Shown one piece after another: positions 50,531 to 62,771 of a stretch of DNA of 64,000 bases. This DNA is from Rotaria socialis (taxonomy: Eukaryota; Rotifera; Eurotatoria; Philodinida; Philodinidae): assembly GCA_905331475.1 (NCBI GenBank), contig CAJNYU010000094.1, positions 1 through 64,000 of the forward strand, in the 5' to 3' direction. Below the pieces are notes generated by a model. The model had not been told where the DNA came from, searched no databases, and saw nothing but the letters and a program-made list of their open reading frames with translations. How positions within the stretch are numbered: position 1 is the stretch's first letter; each line of letters opens with the position of its first letter. The translations under genes and the position numbers were made by a program.

Positions 50531-52573
50531 TGTTTTGAAGTAAGAAGATATTAGTTATGCAAATAGTATAGATTACATCATTTAACATATGCACTACTCC
50601 TATCTAGGCATTAATATTTACAATTGAGATATAAGTATTCACTTGAATGTAAAACTTCTGAATGTAAATATATGAAGATCAATATTTTACTTAATAATCT
50701 AAAATGCAAACCTAATATCCAAAAATGTGAATTGTTAAATCCTTTCACCAACATTTACTATTGGAAATTCGCTGTTTCTTTGTTTCTATATCCAATTATA
50801 GATGATACATTTTATTAATACAGCCACCAATGAAATGCCACAAGAAAAGAAATAGATATAAATAAAACGAAAATGTATCATTCTTAATAAAAGGTTAAAC
50901 TGAATACATTGCATCTAATCCAATCTTTTGCTCTTCAATCTTATTGACTAAAATGGTCATTCAATTCTAGAACAAACTATTTCATCGCGATTTATTAATT
51001 CTATTGAAAACTTATCAATTTTATCTATACTAAAAATTAAAATTCCTTTTTCTCGAAAAAATCTCTACGGATATTTGTGTATTAATTTTGTGAAATGCAA
51101 TAGCAGGATCTATGTGACGTCTTTAAATGTATAATACCAAAATCGATTATTTCATGTTAAAGAAAATTAGTAGACTTGGCCGAATTGGCGGAAAAGGCAG
51201 AAAAGAAAAACGCTGAAATGAAAAATTGTAATTAATAAAAGTGTCGAAGAAAAACTGCTAGAGGAAAAAGTAGAATAATTTTGAAAAGGAAAACTTAGAA
51301 AACCATTACTAATGTTTAACCAATATATGTTCACATGCAATAAAACGTCCTCATTAAAAAAAGTATTGGGCTTGTATTGAACATACATGCGACGTATATG
51401 TGCACATCAATTTAGAAAATAAACTTTTTTTTCTTTAAAATTATCAAAAAACTCAATTTTCGACATTTATTTTTTCGGCGTTCTCCTTTTTTCATTCGAC
51501 ATTTACAATTTCTGTATTTTCCCCTTCTATATTTGCCTGTTCGACGTTTTCCCTTTCTGCTTTTTCCACCAAACCCGACTTGGCTTGTTAATGATTAAGA
51601 AAAACTGATTATTTACGATGTTTCCTTTAATATTTTATGTCAAGAGGATGTAATTTCAAATAGAATTCGCATTTTCTTAAGCCACAAGTGAACACTCATA
51701 ACTGGAATTTCTAAGCTTTTAATATTAATTTTCTTTATAAACTAACGAAAATAATAGATGCATAGAAACAGCAGCCCCCATCGTTCAGATCATAGCAGAA
51801 TATGTAACGATAGGCCTTCCAGTAACCCCGTGAGGAGTTTTGAGAAATGCAACTGCGACATGTAGATTTATTCTCAATCGTGCTGCTGATTATTTAGATC
51901 CTGATAAAAAATATACAAAAAAATTTTAATACGATAAATTATTTCAATAAAATGCTCTTTTAAGCTCTTTGATGAAAATAGTTTTAGTAATAGTCACTCT
52001 CGATTATAAAAAAAAGTCAATCTTATGCATTGAAATGAAGAAATTGACGTATAATTCGTTCCCTATATGAATGAAAGTATTTTGCTGAAAACAATCCAAT
52101 ATATTTTTTTCATCGCGTAAAGAATGATAAGACTTAGTGCTCTAAAACGCAATGCAATGATGTTGGTAGCTCACATGAAAAGATTCTCTTATTTTATCTG
52201 ATTGGTTCGGGATACACATTTGTTCAGCATCAATTAACGTCATACGCCGGAAATGCAATCAGGAAGTTGTTCATTTCTTATAATGAGATGTTATTCGTTT
52301 ACGATGTGCGAACCCTGGAAACTCTGAATGTGGATTATTATTTCGTTGCATTGTGAGACTCATGTATTTCACTAAAGATGGCGTAAGTCGATGACAAAAC
52401 CTTGGGGTTTTGCGCACTATTCGATTCGCTCGTTAAATTTTTGTCTCATCCTATTGCTGGATAGTGCGACTACATTCATACACGTATATTTTAGTTTGAT
52501 GCCGTCCTAAATGGAACGTTATTCTTGTTTCATCTTCATCTCTTCTGTCATTTTTGTATAAATAAGCATTGAA
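50531..52573. other. Intergenic between antistasin-like gene and SACM1L
   Basis: Divergent promoter-proximal region. Contains the decayed inverted repeat at 51175-51590. A TATAAATA sequence at about 52557-52564 lies just upstream of the SACM1L start codon. No gene recognised. Confidence 0.5.
51175..51590. mobile_element. Decayed inverted-repeat element
   Basis: The left arm, ACTTGGCCGAATTGGCGGAAAA followed by GGCAGAAAAG, pairs imperfectly with the right arm, whose reverse complement reads AAGTCGGGTTTGGTGGAAAA then AGCAGAAAGG. The interior is a series of GAAAANGxxGAAA-like units on one side and their inverse on the other. Confidence 0.5.
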
Positions 52574-53390
52574 ATGTCAATTATAAATGATTTATCATTT
52601 CGATCATCGATCGATAATGACAGTGGACACTACCAAAATATTCCTGACAAATATTCACTGTAAATATTAAATTTTTTGGTTAACAATTAAATTTATCTTT
52701 CTTTTTTTCAGTTACTCCTTACCTGATTCTTTGATTATTCAACCATTGGGACCTAATGGCAAGGAATTTATTGCTATTGATCGAGCACATGAAACTATTC
52801 AACTACATAGTAAAATTTTCTATCAAATTGTTCTTTGTTTAAGTTATTTTTTAATATTTTTTTAAAGATACTTCACCAAACGTTAATGGAGCTAGAGTAA
52901 TATCTATTGATGGAATCATAGGAATAATTAATTTAATATCTGGTCCATATTTAATCGTTATTACATCTAAAATACATGTTGGTGACATAAATGGACATGA
53001 AATTTATAGAGTCAAAACAACTGAAATCATTCCCTATGCACGAAATACGTCACATTTAAATGAATATCAAGTAATTGAAAACATATTCTTCACTTTGGAT
53101 TTAAATTCATAACTCTCGTTGACTTTCATATTTTACAGCTGAAATACAATGAAAAATATTTATCTATGCTTGCAGTTGTTTTACACACTGAATCTTTTTA
53201 CTTTTCTTATACATACGATCTAACACATACATTACAAAGACTTCAAACATCATCACCTAATTTTCATTCAACACCATTTATTGAACGTGCTGATGATCGT
53301 TTTGTTTGGAATCATTATTTACTTCGGCAATTTTCGAATAATCGTTCTATTATTCGATTTGCTTTACCACTTATTCATGGATGTATGTTT

Positions 53391-53431
<41 letters not shown>

Positions 53432-56400
53432 GCATCAGCTTATGTTTGCTTTTTATTTTTCTAATAGTTATTGCCATAAGTAAACTTGATATTAATGAAA
53501 ATTCATTTACTTATGGTGTTATTTCACGAAGAAGTACTTATCGAGCAGGAACAAGGTTGAACAAGTGTTAAAATTGAAAATAATATGAATCTGTTTTTCT
53601 TAGATTATTTATTCGTGGTATTGATAATGATGGTAAAGTTGCAAATTTTGTTGAAACAGAACAAATTCTTCAATTAGATGATGTTGCTTGTTCTTACGTA
53701 CAGGTAAAAAGTTAATACGCAATACTAATGAGTAAATAGAACAAATCCTGTCAATGACTTAGAACTATGTTGACCTTAATTTTGAAGTTCAAGATAATTT
53801 GATAGTGTAAGATTCGAAAAAATTGACATTTCCTAGATAAAAGTTATCATCATGATTGTATTTGTTTTATTTCTTATGAAAATATGATTCAGGTTAAAGT
53901 TTCACTGAAACCTTTAAATAAAAACAGTCGTAGCACAGAATATGTATTCACTTTTTGGTTACTTACGGTTTGAATGGTAAATTTGAGAATTATTTCGCCA
54001 TAATTTCAAAATAGCGTTGGTAAAGAACATTATTTTGCACAGTATTTTATTTGCATTAAAATCTATTAAATTCAAAAATACGAAAAAATGATATTATGCG
54101 GCGAAATGTACTCCAAAAAGCTTACTACTGAAATTGTAGCACGACAGAATTTCAAGCTTGAACGCAACATTATTCCTTCCTATTCAAAGATGCTAGTTGT
54201 TGCGTCAAAATACATAGATTCGATTTCTCTTACTGTAATATTAAATTGTGCACAGAACGAATTGTGCTACATAAAATCTTGAGTTTAATGGGTTTTTGCA
54301 AAGAAGTCGAAACAAGAGGAAAAGGCGGATTTGGGACTTTCAAAATTCAAATCGTGTATGATAGAATTTCCATTTGTATTTTTTTCCATATGTAAGTCGC
54401 ATGATGCTTCGAATATTCTAAAATTTTCAGCGCAAACGGATGTTTCCTTCTCAAAATAATGAATTTACAAGAAATGCTCATTTCACGCCACGGACATAGA
54501 ATCCAGCTTTTTTGTAAAAATTCAATATTTTAAGAAGAAAACACTTGTTCGAGTTGAAACTTTTAGGATCATCTATGGACCATGGCATCTATATATGGAA
54601 AAATTTCAGGTCGAAACTACGTCATTAACAGGGGGGGGGGGGGGGTTTTTCAATTTTGGAATTTTTCGTATTNCGGAGCTCATTTGATCAATGGAGGAAA
54701 ATAGATTCGGGATTTTTAGGATTTTCAAAATCCCAAAATCCAAACCGTGAATGATGGAATTTCCATCTGAGTTTTTTTTCATATGTAAGTCTCATGATTC
54801 TGAGAATATTCTAAAAATTCCAGCGCAAACGATGTTTCCTTCTCGAGATAACTAATGAGTGCGCAAGAAATGCTCATTTTACGGCACGGTTAGAAAATCC
54901 AGTTTTTTTTTGAAAATTCAATTTTTTAAGAAAAAAACATTTGTTCGAGTTGAAACTTTTAGAATATTCTATGGACCATGAAACCTATCCATGGAAAGAA
55001 TTTCAGGTCGAAACTACATCATTAACATGTGAGGATACTTTTCAATTTTGGAATTTTTCGGATTTAAAATCCACTGTTTCCCCCTTTAGTCAAATCCTAT
55101 GGACTCTATCTTATGTCAGGAGCAAAGATGAGTACTATTTTCAGAGGCATAGTAGAAATTTTCAGGAAATACTTGCACTAATTTATTTCATGTGATTATT
55201 TTTATAGACACGTGGTTCAGTGCCTTGTTTTTGGTCACAACTACCTAATCTTCATTATAAACCTAAAGTTACAGTGACACCGTCGAGTAATCATGTAAAT
55301 AAAAATAATTCTTTTGTATTATAAATATCATTAGTGACTTGATACTCATCTTTTTATTAGATGACTGCTTTTCGTAAACATTTTGAAGAACAAGAATGCT
55401 ATTATGGAAGACAATTCTGTATAAGCCTTGTATGAAAATCAACCATAATCGTTTGTATTTTTTCTCTAAAAAACGTGCATTTCAGACAAATCATCACGGA
55501 GCAGAAGGAAGATTGAATGCAAAATATCGTGAACTATATGAAACAAGTGAAAATTCTTATCTTAAGTAAGACACAAAGAAATATTATTTAGTGAATCAGA
55601 ATTGAAAATGTTCAAATTAGATTTGAAGATTTCGATTTTCACAAAGAATGTGCCGGTATGCGTTATGATCGTTTATCGATTCTTCTAGCTCGTATCATAG
55701 CTGACCAAGACGATTATAAGTACGATAAAGACTAAATTTATTCGTTGTGTTTGTAATAAAATATTTTCCATTTCAGATATTTTGCTTTTGCGAAAGATGG
55801 TACTGTACAAACTCAACAAACTGGTGTATTTCGTACGAATTGTATCGATTGTCTTGATCGAACAAATGTTGTACAAACATTATTAGCTAAACGAATGTTA
55901 GAACAACAATTACAACGTTATAATATTATTAAATATAATGAAACGATCGATTCCTACGAACATCTAAGTCATCATTTTAAAAATAGTAAATAAAAATATC
56001 TTTTTTCTTCAGTTGTTATTGATGGAAATTTTTCTCATTATAGTTTGGGCGGATAATGCGGATACGATTAGTCTTGAATATGCTGGTACCGGTGCATTAA
56101 AAACAGATTATACAAGGTATTTCAAAATAAAACAAAACCGAACTCATTAGTTCGTGGTGATAAGAAGACATACTTCTCAGAGGATATGGGATTCAAATTG
56201 TTTGGTCTAGTTTTTGAATCATGCGTTTAAATATGAGCCAAAAGACTTTTCAAAACTTCTAGATATCTGTGTTTTCGGTTTGACACAATCTGTCAGAAGT
56301 ATTTATAGATAGTTTCAGACAATGATAATTTATGGTTTTTTTGTGTAATCAAAAAGTGAGTACACTCTAGAATCGGTCAGTGTGTCCGGCCGTAGGCACG

Positions 56401-57329
56401 ATAACTTTCGAAAGGAGAGTCAGACCGTGATGAAATTTTCCACACAGTTCAATCTCATCAATGTCTCAGTCGAGTTCGAAGATGAGAAAGATCCTTCAAG
56501 AAATGGTTGAGTTATCGAAAAAATTGTCATTTTTGACCAGCCTATCCCGGAGGAGGAGTACAGGGATTTTTTTCAAAAAACAAATTTTTCTCAGAATTAT
56601 TCACAACATATATAAATCGACTCAGTTTTTAACGCTGATTCCGAATCCGATATTAGTTTTGAACTAAACTGTAGCTTTCTAACGAAACATCGCCTGAAAA
56701 ACGTCTCAAAATGCACAAAAATGCATCCAGAAATCAAATTGCCTAGTTTCTCATGATAATTTTGGTGTTCAGACATTCTAGAATGACTAATCTGTCCCAT
56801 GCACTTTTTGCAGTACACATAACTCTGGGATGAAATCCGAAGTTTCCACATTTATCTTTGATATAGAACTGGTAAGCGATCAACCATGGGTCTACTCCAA
56901 GATGGCTATAATTCATTAATGCGCTATGTATTTAATAATTTCTATGATGGCTTTAGACAAGTGAGCAATCATTTCTCGTGAGAAATCGTCTACATATTGA
57001 TTGATTTGTTTCTTAATTCAAAGGATGGTATTGATCTTTTTTTGGGTAATTATCAAATATCATCCGAAGAAGGTCGTACGCCAGAATCATGTCCGATCAA
57101 TAAAGAAATAAGTAGAAAATATTTGGTATTACCTGTTACAATACTTATTGCTTTTTCCATGTGTGTTATTAATGTATTAATACCGGCTCCATCGTTTCGT
57201 GAACAAGTTATTCGTATTCTATTTTGGGGATTATTAATAATATCAACATTCGCATATACATTTATTTCAAAACATAAATTAGTTGACGTACCCCGGCTGT
57301 ATGCTCACGTGAAATCTAGTTCTTCATAA
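52574..57329 (+). CDS. SACM1L: SAC1-type phosphoinositide phosphatase
   Basis: Fourteen exons: 52574-52659, 52712-52809, 52868-53070, 53139-53382, 53468-53555, 53604-53703, 55208-55294, 55361-55429, 55486-55565, 55621-55719, 55777-55985, 56044-56116, 56867-56960 and 57024-57329; 611 aa (human 587). SAC1 removes phosphate from PI4P and other monophosphoinositides in the ER and Golgi. Markers: [49 protein letters not shown], the catalytic CX5R in [12 protein letters not shown] near residue 407, and [11 protein letters not shown]. Two C-terminal transmembrane helices near 543-563 and 572-592 anchor it in the ER. The first 29 residues are not conserved; the ATG at 52574 gives the correct phase to exon 2. 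Introns 6 and 12 carry repeats. Confidence 0.95.
54313..55065 (+). repeat. Tandem duplication (~395 bp period) in SACM1L intron 6
   Basis: Two diverged copies, about 54313-54708 and 54709-55065, share CATATGTAAGT, CCAGCGCAAACG-like, GAAATGCTCATTT, TTCGAGTTGAAACTTTTAG and TCAATTTTGGAATTTTTCG blocks at a constant offset of 393-396 bp. The first copy contains a run of about 14 G and an N at 54673. No coding function recognised. Confidence 0.8.
56345..56852 (+). repeat. Dispersed repeat, copy 2 (longest in window)
   Basis: Lies in SACM1L intron 12. The start, AAAAAGTGAGTACACTCTAG, matches copies at 1-235 (inverted) and 7609; the end, GATGAAATCCGAAGTTTCC, matches the end of the 7609 copy. The end falls only about 14 bp before the exon 13 acceptor, so it may form part of that splice site's upstream region. 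No family assigned. Confidence 0.85.
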
Positions 57330-58322
57330 AGAAGAAAGAGAGAAAAATCTATTCTATTGTTTCATTTTTTAATGTTATAGGTTTATCTCCAGTAATTTTC
57401 TTTCTTTTGAATATGATCTATGGATGATATTTACACTATTTTCCATTTGCTTTTAGGCCAGTATGCAAATCGAAAATAGACATTATATTGGGATCTAATA
57501 AAAGATGTTAAAATAAATATTGAACGGTAAACATTTACTAACAATTAGAAAAAAAAGAGCATGTCTACGGATTAAACTACAGAATGCATATTAACAAAGC
57601 ATGAGAGCTATATATGATTAAATATTAGGGTTAATGTTAATCATCTAAGATTATATCACATAAATTTACATCAGCTAAAAGATCGTTATTGTTTTTATGT
57701 AACTTTTGTAAATTGCTTTCAAGCTCTGGCTCGGTGTGTGTAGAAGATTCGAGCTACAATGAGATCTATCTTTAAGTTAATTTTAGAGTCGAAATATTAT
57801 CATTCAACTTCCATTTAACAAAGCTTCGTGAAACTTGTATCGTTATGTAGAAACTGTCTAGATGTCTGATTGAAAGACTTCCTGGAAGATAAATACCATC
57901 TCGATTTGGTACAGCTTCCATTACACAGAATCAATACTCCGGAGTTTATTAGAGGTCAATGGTAGAAATTATAAAAACGAACAACATGTTTATTTGACGG
58001 TTATGTAAATGATTGGAAAATGAACTAAAAGAAAACAAGTTGCCCGTTAGAATATAATTCATAATCGGGGCAAACAAACGATTTGAATGAAAACAAAGAT
58101 ATGTGAATGCTTCATAATATAATTTCAGGCGAGCTGCATTGATAAACTCTTCTAATCTAATATAGAAAGAACTAATATAAAAGAGAATATCATCGGCTAG
58201 CTTGCTTGGTGTCCAAATGAAATCAATTCTACTTATGATATTTATGGAAATAAATTAACAATCTGATAACGTCGAATGTTTACTCCATGTACAAAAAAAA
58301 ACTGAATTGCAAGTTCTATCTT
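57330..58322. other. Intergenic after SACM1L
   Basis: AT-rich with several AATAAA-like sites (for example near 57512). No exon of the following hydrolase gene could be recognised here. Confidence 0.5.
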
Positions 58323-58656
58323 ACGAGGGAACGTCTCCAAGTGATACCAACCATTCGGGTTCATGTTGTGCTCATAACTAGGACCCAGTGAGACTAGAAA
58401 AACCCTAAACGATTTCGTGCCNTTCTAACATCGATGAGACCTATTGCTAGGAAACTTTTCAGTGCGAAATTCCTTCATTCAGTTTTTCTATACATTCCTT
58501 GTCCAAGGTCGAAAATTCAGTAAAATGGTCATAACTTTGAAAGAAAGGCCTAATGGCACGAAATCGTTTAGGGTTTTTCTAGTCTCACTGGGTCCTAGTT
58601 ATGAGCACAACATGAACCCGAATGGTTGGTATCACTTGGAGACGTTCCCTCGTTAG
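58323..58656. mobile_element. Foldback element with 99 bp near-perfect arms
   Basis: The arm 58323-58421 (ACGAGGGAACGTCTCCAAGT ... CGATTTCGTGCC) is mirrored at 58558-58656 with essentially no mismatch. The loop is about 136 bp. An N (58422) sits at the left arm/loop junction. It ends 30 bp before the first ATG of the broken hydrolase gene. Confidence 0.88.
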
Positions 58657-58686
58657 TTGTAACCATTGAGAGATTTCCAACTTCAG

Positions 58687-59795
58687 ATGTCATTTATATA
58701 TTATCTTAAATGTCTTCTTCATCTTACACCAAAATATGACCAATCTTTAATTATTCGTGATGTAGCGTATTTTTCTGGATCGGATGCACACGTTGATAAT
58801 AAACTGGATATTTTTCTTCCTTTTCCGAAGGTAGATTCTTCAGTGGTAACATCCGATGAACAACAAGACACAAGCAAAAAGAGAATTCCTATTATTGTTC
58901 ATATTCCCGGTGGTGGTTGGATTCGTGGTAGTCCAACTGTTGGTCGAACGTGTGCTCGTGAAGGTTTCATCGGTGTTGTTGTTTCTTATCGGTTAGCGCG
59001 TAGATCTCTCCTATCATTTCTGGCTTGATCATGTTCGTTGGGTCTCATCATTATCATTATTGGAATCACTTTACTCTCCTGGCAACTTATAACCGGTTAC
59101 GTTGCATTTATGGCTTTTGCTTATGCTTATAATTTGTTCTATAACGTACGCGTACCGGTTCTTGTTGAACATGTAAGAGAACTATATTGATTTATACAGC
59201 TAATCAAACTTTTTTTATATGTATTTACGTAAGATGCTGGATGATTTATGTCATCCACTTGTTTATGTACGAGATCATATCAATGAACATTGCCCAGATG
59301 CTGATCCAGATCAAATATTTCTTTCTGGCCATTCAGCTGGTGCACACTTAGCTAGTTTACTTGTTCTTGATGAATCTTATTTTCATCGACACGAATTTTC
59401 TCTATCAAACGTACACGGTGTTATAGCTACGAGTGAAATATACAGTCTAACAAATCCAATACATGATTCAAAAATGAATATTCAAAATTTAATATTTCGT
59501 TCATTTTATTCAATTAATTTACTTTATCCGAAAGAAAAAAAAACTAGATGACTATTCACCAATTAAATATATAAAACAACAAGAAGAAATTCCATCATTT
59601 TTAGTTATGTCTGCACGATTTGATATGGGTTTAGAGTTCGATGCAAAACGTTTTGTTGAAAAACTTAAAACTACTCAACATTCGGTTGACTATTATACTG
59701 TCAATGCTACACATGGAACTATTACAACTGAATTTGCAGAAAACGATGCACACAAACATTTTTTTACATTCATTCGTCATTATATGAAAGATTGA
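58687..59795 (+). pseudogene. Alpha/beta-hydrolase (esterase/kynurenine formamidase-like) with stop and frameshift
   Basis: Two exons, 58687-59172 and 59234-59795. Features of the esterase family: oxyanion-loop HIPGGGW, nucleophile elbow SGHSAGAHLAS, acid-residue region SARFDMGLE and catalytic histidine in THGTIT. Two hydrophobic helices (GLIIIIIGITLLSW and the LITGYVAFMAFAY region) are inserted between strand and nucleophile. A TGA at 59026-59028 interrupts the frame before these helices, though homologous sequence continues in the same frame. A second break is one extra A in the nine-A run at 59535-59543, which brings a TGA at 59549-59551; the other frame continues with DDYSPIKYIKQQEEIPSFL. 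The ATG lies directly after a CTTCAG acceptor-like site, so a first exon may be missing. Either a recent pseudogene or sequence errors; two independent lesions favour decay. Confidence 0.75.
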
Positions 59796-60467
59796 AAAGA
59801 AATATAAATAATCTAGTCTTACATTTGAGTCCCTGAATCCATTCAATAATTAAACAAAACTAATTCTGTAGACATGTACGTGTAGTTATTTCATTTTCAC
59901 GGCTGATTATGACAGATTATTTTTGTTTGAGTGTAAATGAGTAGAATCATAAAATATGATTTACTATGCAGAAAATAATAAACGATCGATCAAGACATAT
60001 TAATGAATAGTAAATATTGAAATTTATTGATTTTAATCTCCGACAAATATTGCTTCTAAAAACAACTTATTAATCGATAAATATCAAACTTGTGCTTACT
60101 ATAAATGCAAATTTGATTCTGATAAAAAATATTACTTTTAGTCTTTTCTTCCATAAATTAAACTCATAGCTAGAAACCAAATAGAACGTTGACTAAAGAA
60201 TATATAAAAAATAATAAAGAGGAACAAGAAACATTGCAAAACATTTCTCATAATTCCTCTCACTAGCTCCATCTATCACATTATTCAATCATGATTTATC
60301 AGAGGTTTATATTCAAGATCTGATTTGTTATTCGTGTCTAATTAGGATATAACAGATAGCAACCAATTGAATTGTGCCGAGTTGATCTGCATCATCATGT
60401 CCATTGATTTTTTCATTATATTTGCTATATTTACGCAATAAAAATATGCGACTTTTCGCTTAGATAA
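59796..60467. other. Intergenic before HEXIM
   Basis: AT-rich, no exon seen. It ends with an acceptor-like CTTTTCGCTTAG four bases before the HEXIM ATG. Confidence 0.5.
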
Positions 60468-62619
60468 ATGCATCCAGTAGGACAACAACAACAACAGCAA
60501 CAACGTCGTGGTAATTCAACTAGAATGCCATTGATGTATTCCCCTTCTTTGCCACCTGCTCCACTATTACCAGGTCCACCGCAAGCATTACGATATGGTG
60601 TACTCGGTAATTTTCAACAGCCACCAGTGAGCAGCGGTGGAATGAAACATCATCAACGTGGAAGTGGAAATCGTGGTGGTCGAGGCTCAACTATAATCCA
60701 TCGGCAAACACGTCCAACACCTGGTTCTCGTTATCATCCATATCCATTTCGCCAGCCATTACCTCCTCAACAACAGCAACGTTTCTATCGTCCCGCTCAG
60801 CAATTACAGCGTACTCCTGCTGCATTGATGGGTAATTATTAGCTATTCAAAATGAAAAACAAATATTAAATAATATTCAATTTTTCTTAGGTACTCCACC
60901 TGGTATGTCACAATCAGAATATGAGCTAATTCATTCCGCACAAGTTCAACGTGATAAGAAAAAACTCGATGTATTGGCACCATCGAATACAACACAATTT
61001 CTTATACGTGATCATAATCGTCAATCAACACCTTCATCAATAGCAACTCCAACACCTACTCATCCAACAAGTAAAATTATATATGTCTATTCAATTTTTG
61101 GATAGCCAGTTGATCATTATGTATCTAAATGAAATATATAGACGTAATTTTCTGCATATTCTAATTCATAAAACGTTTTCATTGAGATACCAAAACTTAC
61201 CAAGGAACTCGATTCGGTTGATTGATTTTCATATATCTTAGCGTCAGTGGAGCGATGAAAGTATATTAAATGGCAATTTGAAGAGAAATTTTCTTTTGTT
61301 GATTTTGTTACAATAACAACAGAACCACTGTAGAAAGCCGTTCTGTATAAAACAACGTGGTTTGTAGAACCAATTTTTATTCTACACTTTTTCCTTTAAT
61401 TGTCGTCTATTCTAAGTAATGCCGTAGGAATATAGAATGTACGCATGTGCATCGGCTATTGTTTGAATCAAAAGAAAATTCTTATCTCATTCGATAGATG
61501 ACATGATTGAAATCATTGAGAAATTACGTTTGCATTTAGTCAGATTTACTACGGACTAACCGTTGTGTATATATATATATATATTAACTATTTATTTATC
61601 TTTACTCTATTTATAGCTCCTTCTCCATCAGCAACGCAGCAAGGCCAACCATCATTACCATATGATCAAATGTTCGAAATGGGTGATGTTGATGCACAAA
61701 GTGATGATACAGAAAGCAATCAAGGATTTGGTTTTGGTGATGTTGATCCATCGGTTGATAATGATTTTAATGATATTTATTATCAATGTCGCTATGAACG
61801 ATATGCTGCTTTTAGTCGAGCTGCTTTACTCAATGAAGTTTTATCACTTTGTGCTAATATTGATCGTTTACAACATGAAAAAAGTGAAGTTGAAAAACGT
61901 CTACGCGATGTACAACAACATCTTTATGATTTAACAACTGCTACAAATGGCATTCAAGAACGTCCAATTCAGGAAGAAATAACTCAACTTACTGATGATC
62001 AAACACGGGTCAGAAATTGAACATAACTTTTGAGATGATAGTTTAATTGAGACAACAAAATCTCTTCTATTTTCAATTTATTTTACTGAGTTCGATTAAT
62101 CTTTTTTTTCTATTGCCAGAATCTGATATCTTCAGTTTACTTAAGAAGAAAATATCTAACGAGGGAAAATTTGCAACTGTCGAATCTTACTTAACTTCAT
62201 CTTATCACTATAAGTCGACCATTGTGTGACTAAGAAAATCTTAAAGTAACACATATTCATCGCCTTCTAATCATGTTGTGTTCATTTTATCTATAGGCAA
62301 CATTACGTTGCCTACAGATAAAATATTACTAAAACGATTGCAACTTCCGTTCAATAGATTATTTATCGAAGTTCTCTTTGCAATTAGTTGAAAAATAAAA
62401 ATAAAATTTGTTACTTATTTTTAGCTTCAAGCGTCAGTACAAGATCAACAGCAGACTGATTCGAATGCTACTAATGATGTTAATCATATAGATGATGAAT
62501 TACAACCACCAGTATCATCTCAGCCAATAGTAACCGAAAACGAAGTAATGAATGAATCCTTACCAGTCACAACTTTACCTGAAAGCAACGAAAGTGAACA
62601 ACAAATTGTTCATGACTAG
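60468..62619 (+). CDS. HEXIM: HEXIM-type inhibitor of P-TEFb
   Basis: Four exons: 60468-60831, 60891-61070, 61617-62008 and 62425-62619; 376 aa (human HEXIM1 is 359). HEXIM proteins bind 7SK RNA and inhibit the CDK9-cyclin T elongation kinase. The N-terminus is Gln/Pro-rich with an RG-rich block (HHQRGSGNRGGRGS). The core has KKKLDVLAPSNTTQFLIRDH, aligned with the vertebrate PYNTTQFL motif (here PSNT, residues 152-155). An acidic stretch (GDVDAQSDDTESN) precedes the coiled coil, FNDIYYQCRYERYAAFSR then LNEVLSLCANIDRLQHEKSE. The tail is Gln/Glu-rich. The strongly basic arginine motif that vertebrate HEXIM uses for 7SK binding is not seen. The stop lies 152 bp before the HYOU1 ATG. Confidence 0.82.
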
Positions 62620-62749
62620 GTTTCTTACTTTGTCCTCTATTATAATTTTTCTTTGTTCGGTTGTGTAATTATGTTGTATAAAGTTCTACGTATATATATA
62701 TATATAATGTAGAAAAAGAAAAAATTGTGTTCATCCATTTGTCTTTTTT

Positions 62750-62761
62750 TTTCTATTCTAG
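62750..62761 (+). promoter_or_regulatory. Acceptor-like site before the HYOU1 ATG
   Basis: A pyrimidine tract (GTCTTTTTTTTTCTATTCTAG) ends ten bases before ATG 62772. With only 152 bp to the HEXIM stop, it could be a trans-splice acceptor. Confidence 0.4.
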
Positions 62762-62771
62762 ATCATTAAAT

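Noticed and set aside
53166..53483. 105-codon frame taken as an independent gene
   Set aside because: Its first part is exon 4 of SACM1L; the rest is intron read-through across a (CA)n/(TA)n microsatellite.
54941..55195. 84-codon frame in SACM1L intron 6
   Set aside because: It lies inside the second unit of a tandem repeat, and the first unit has no matching open frame.
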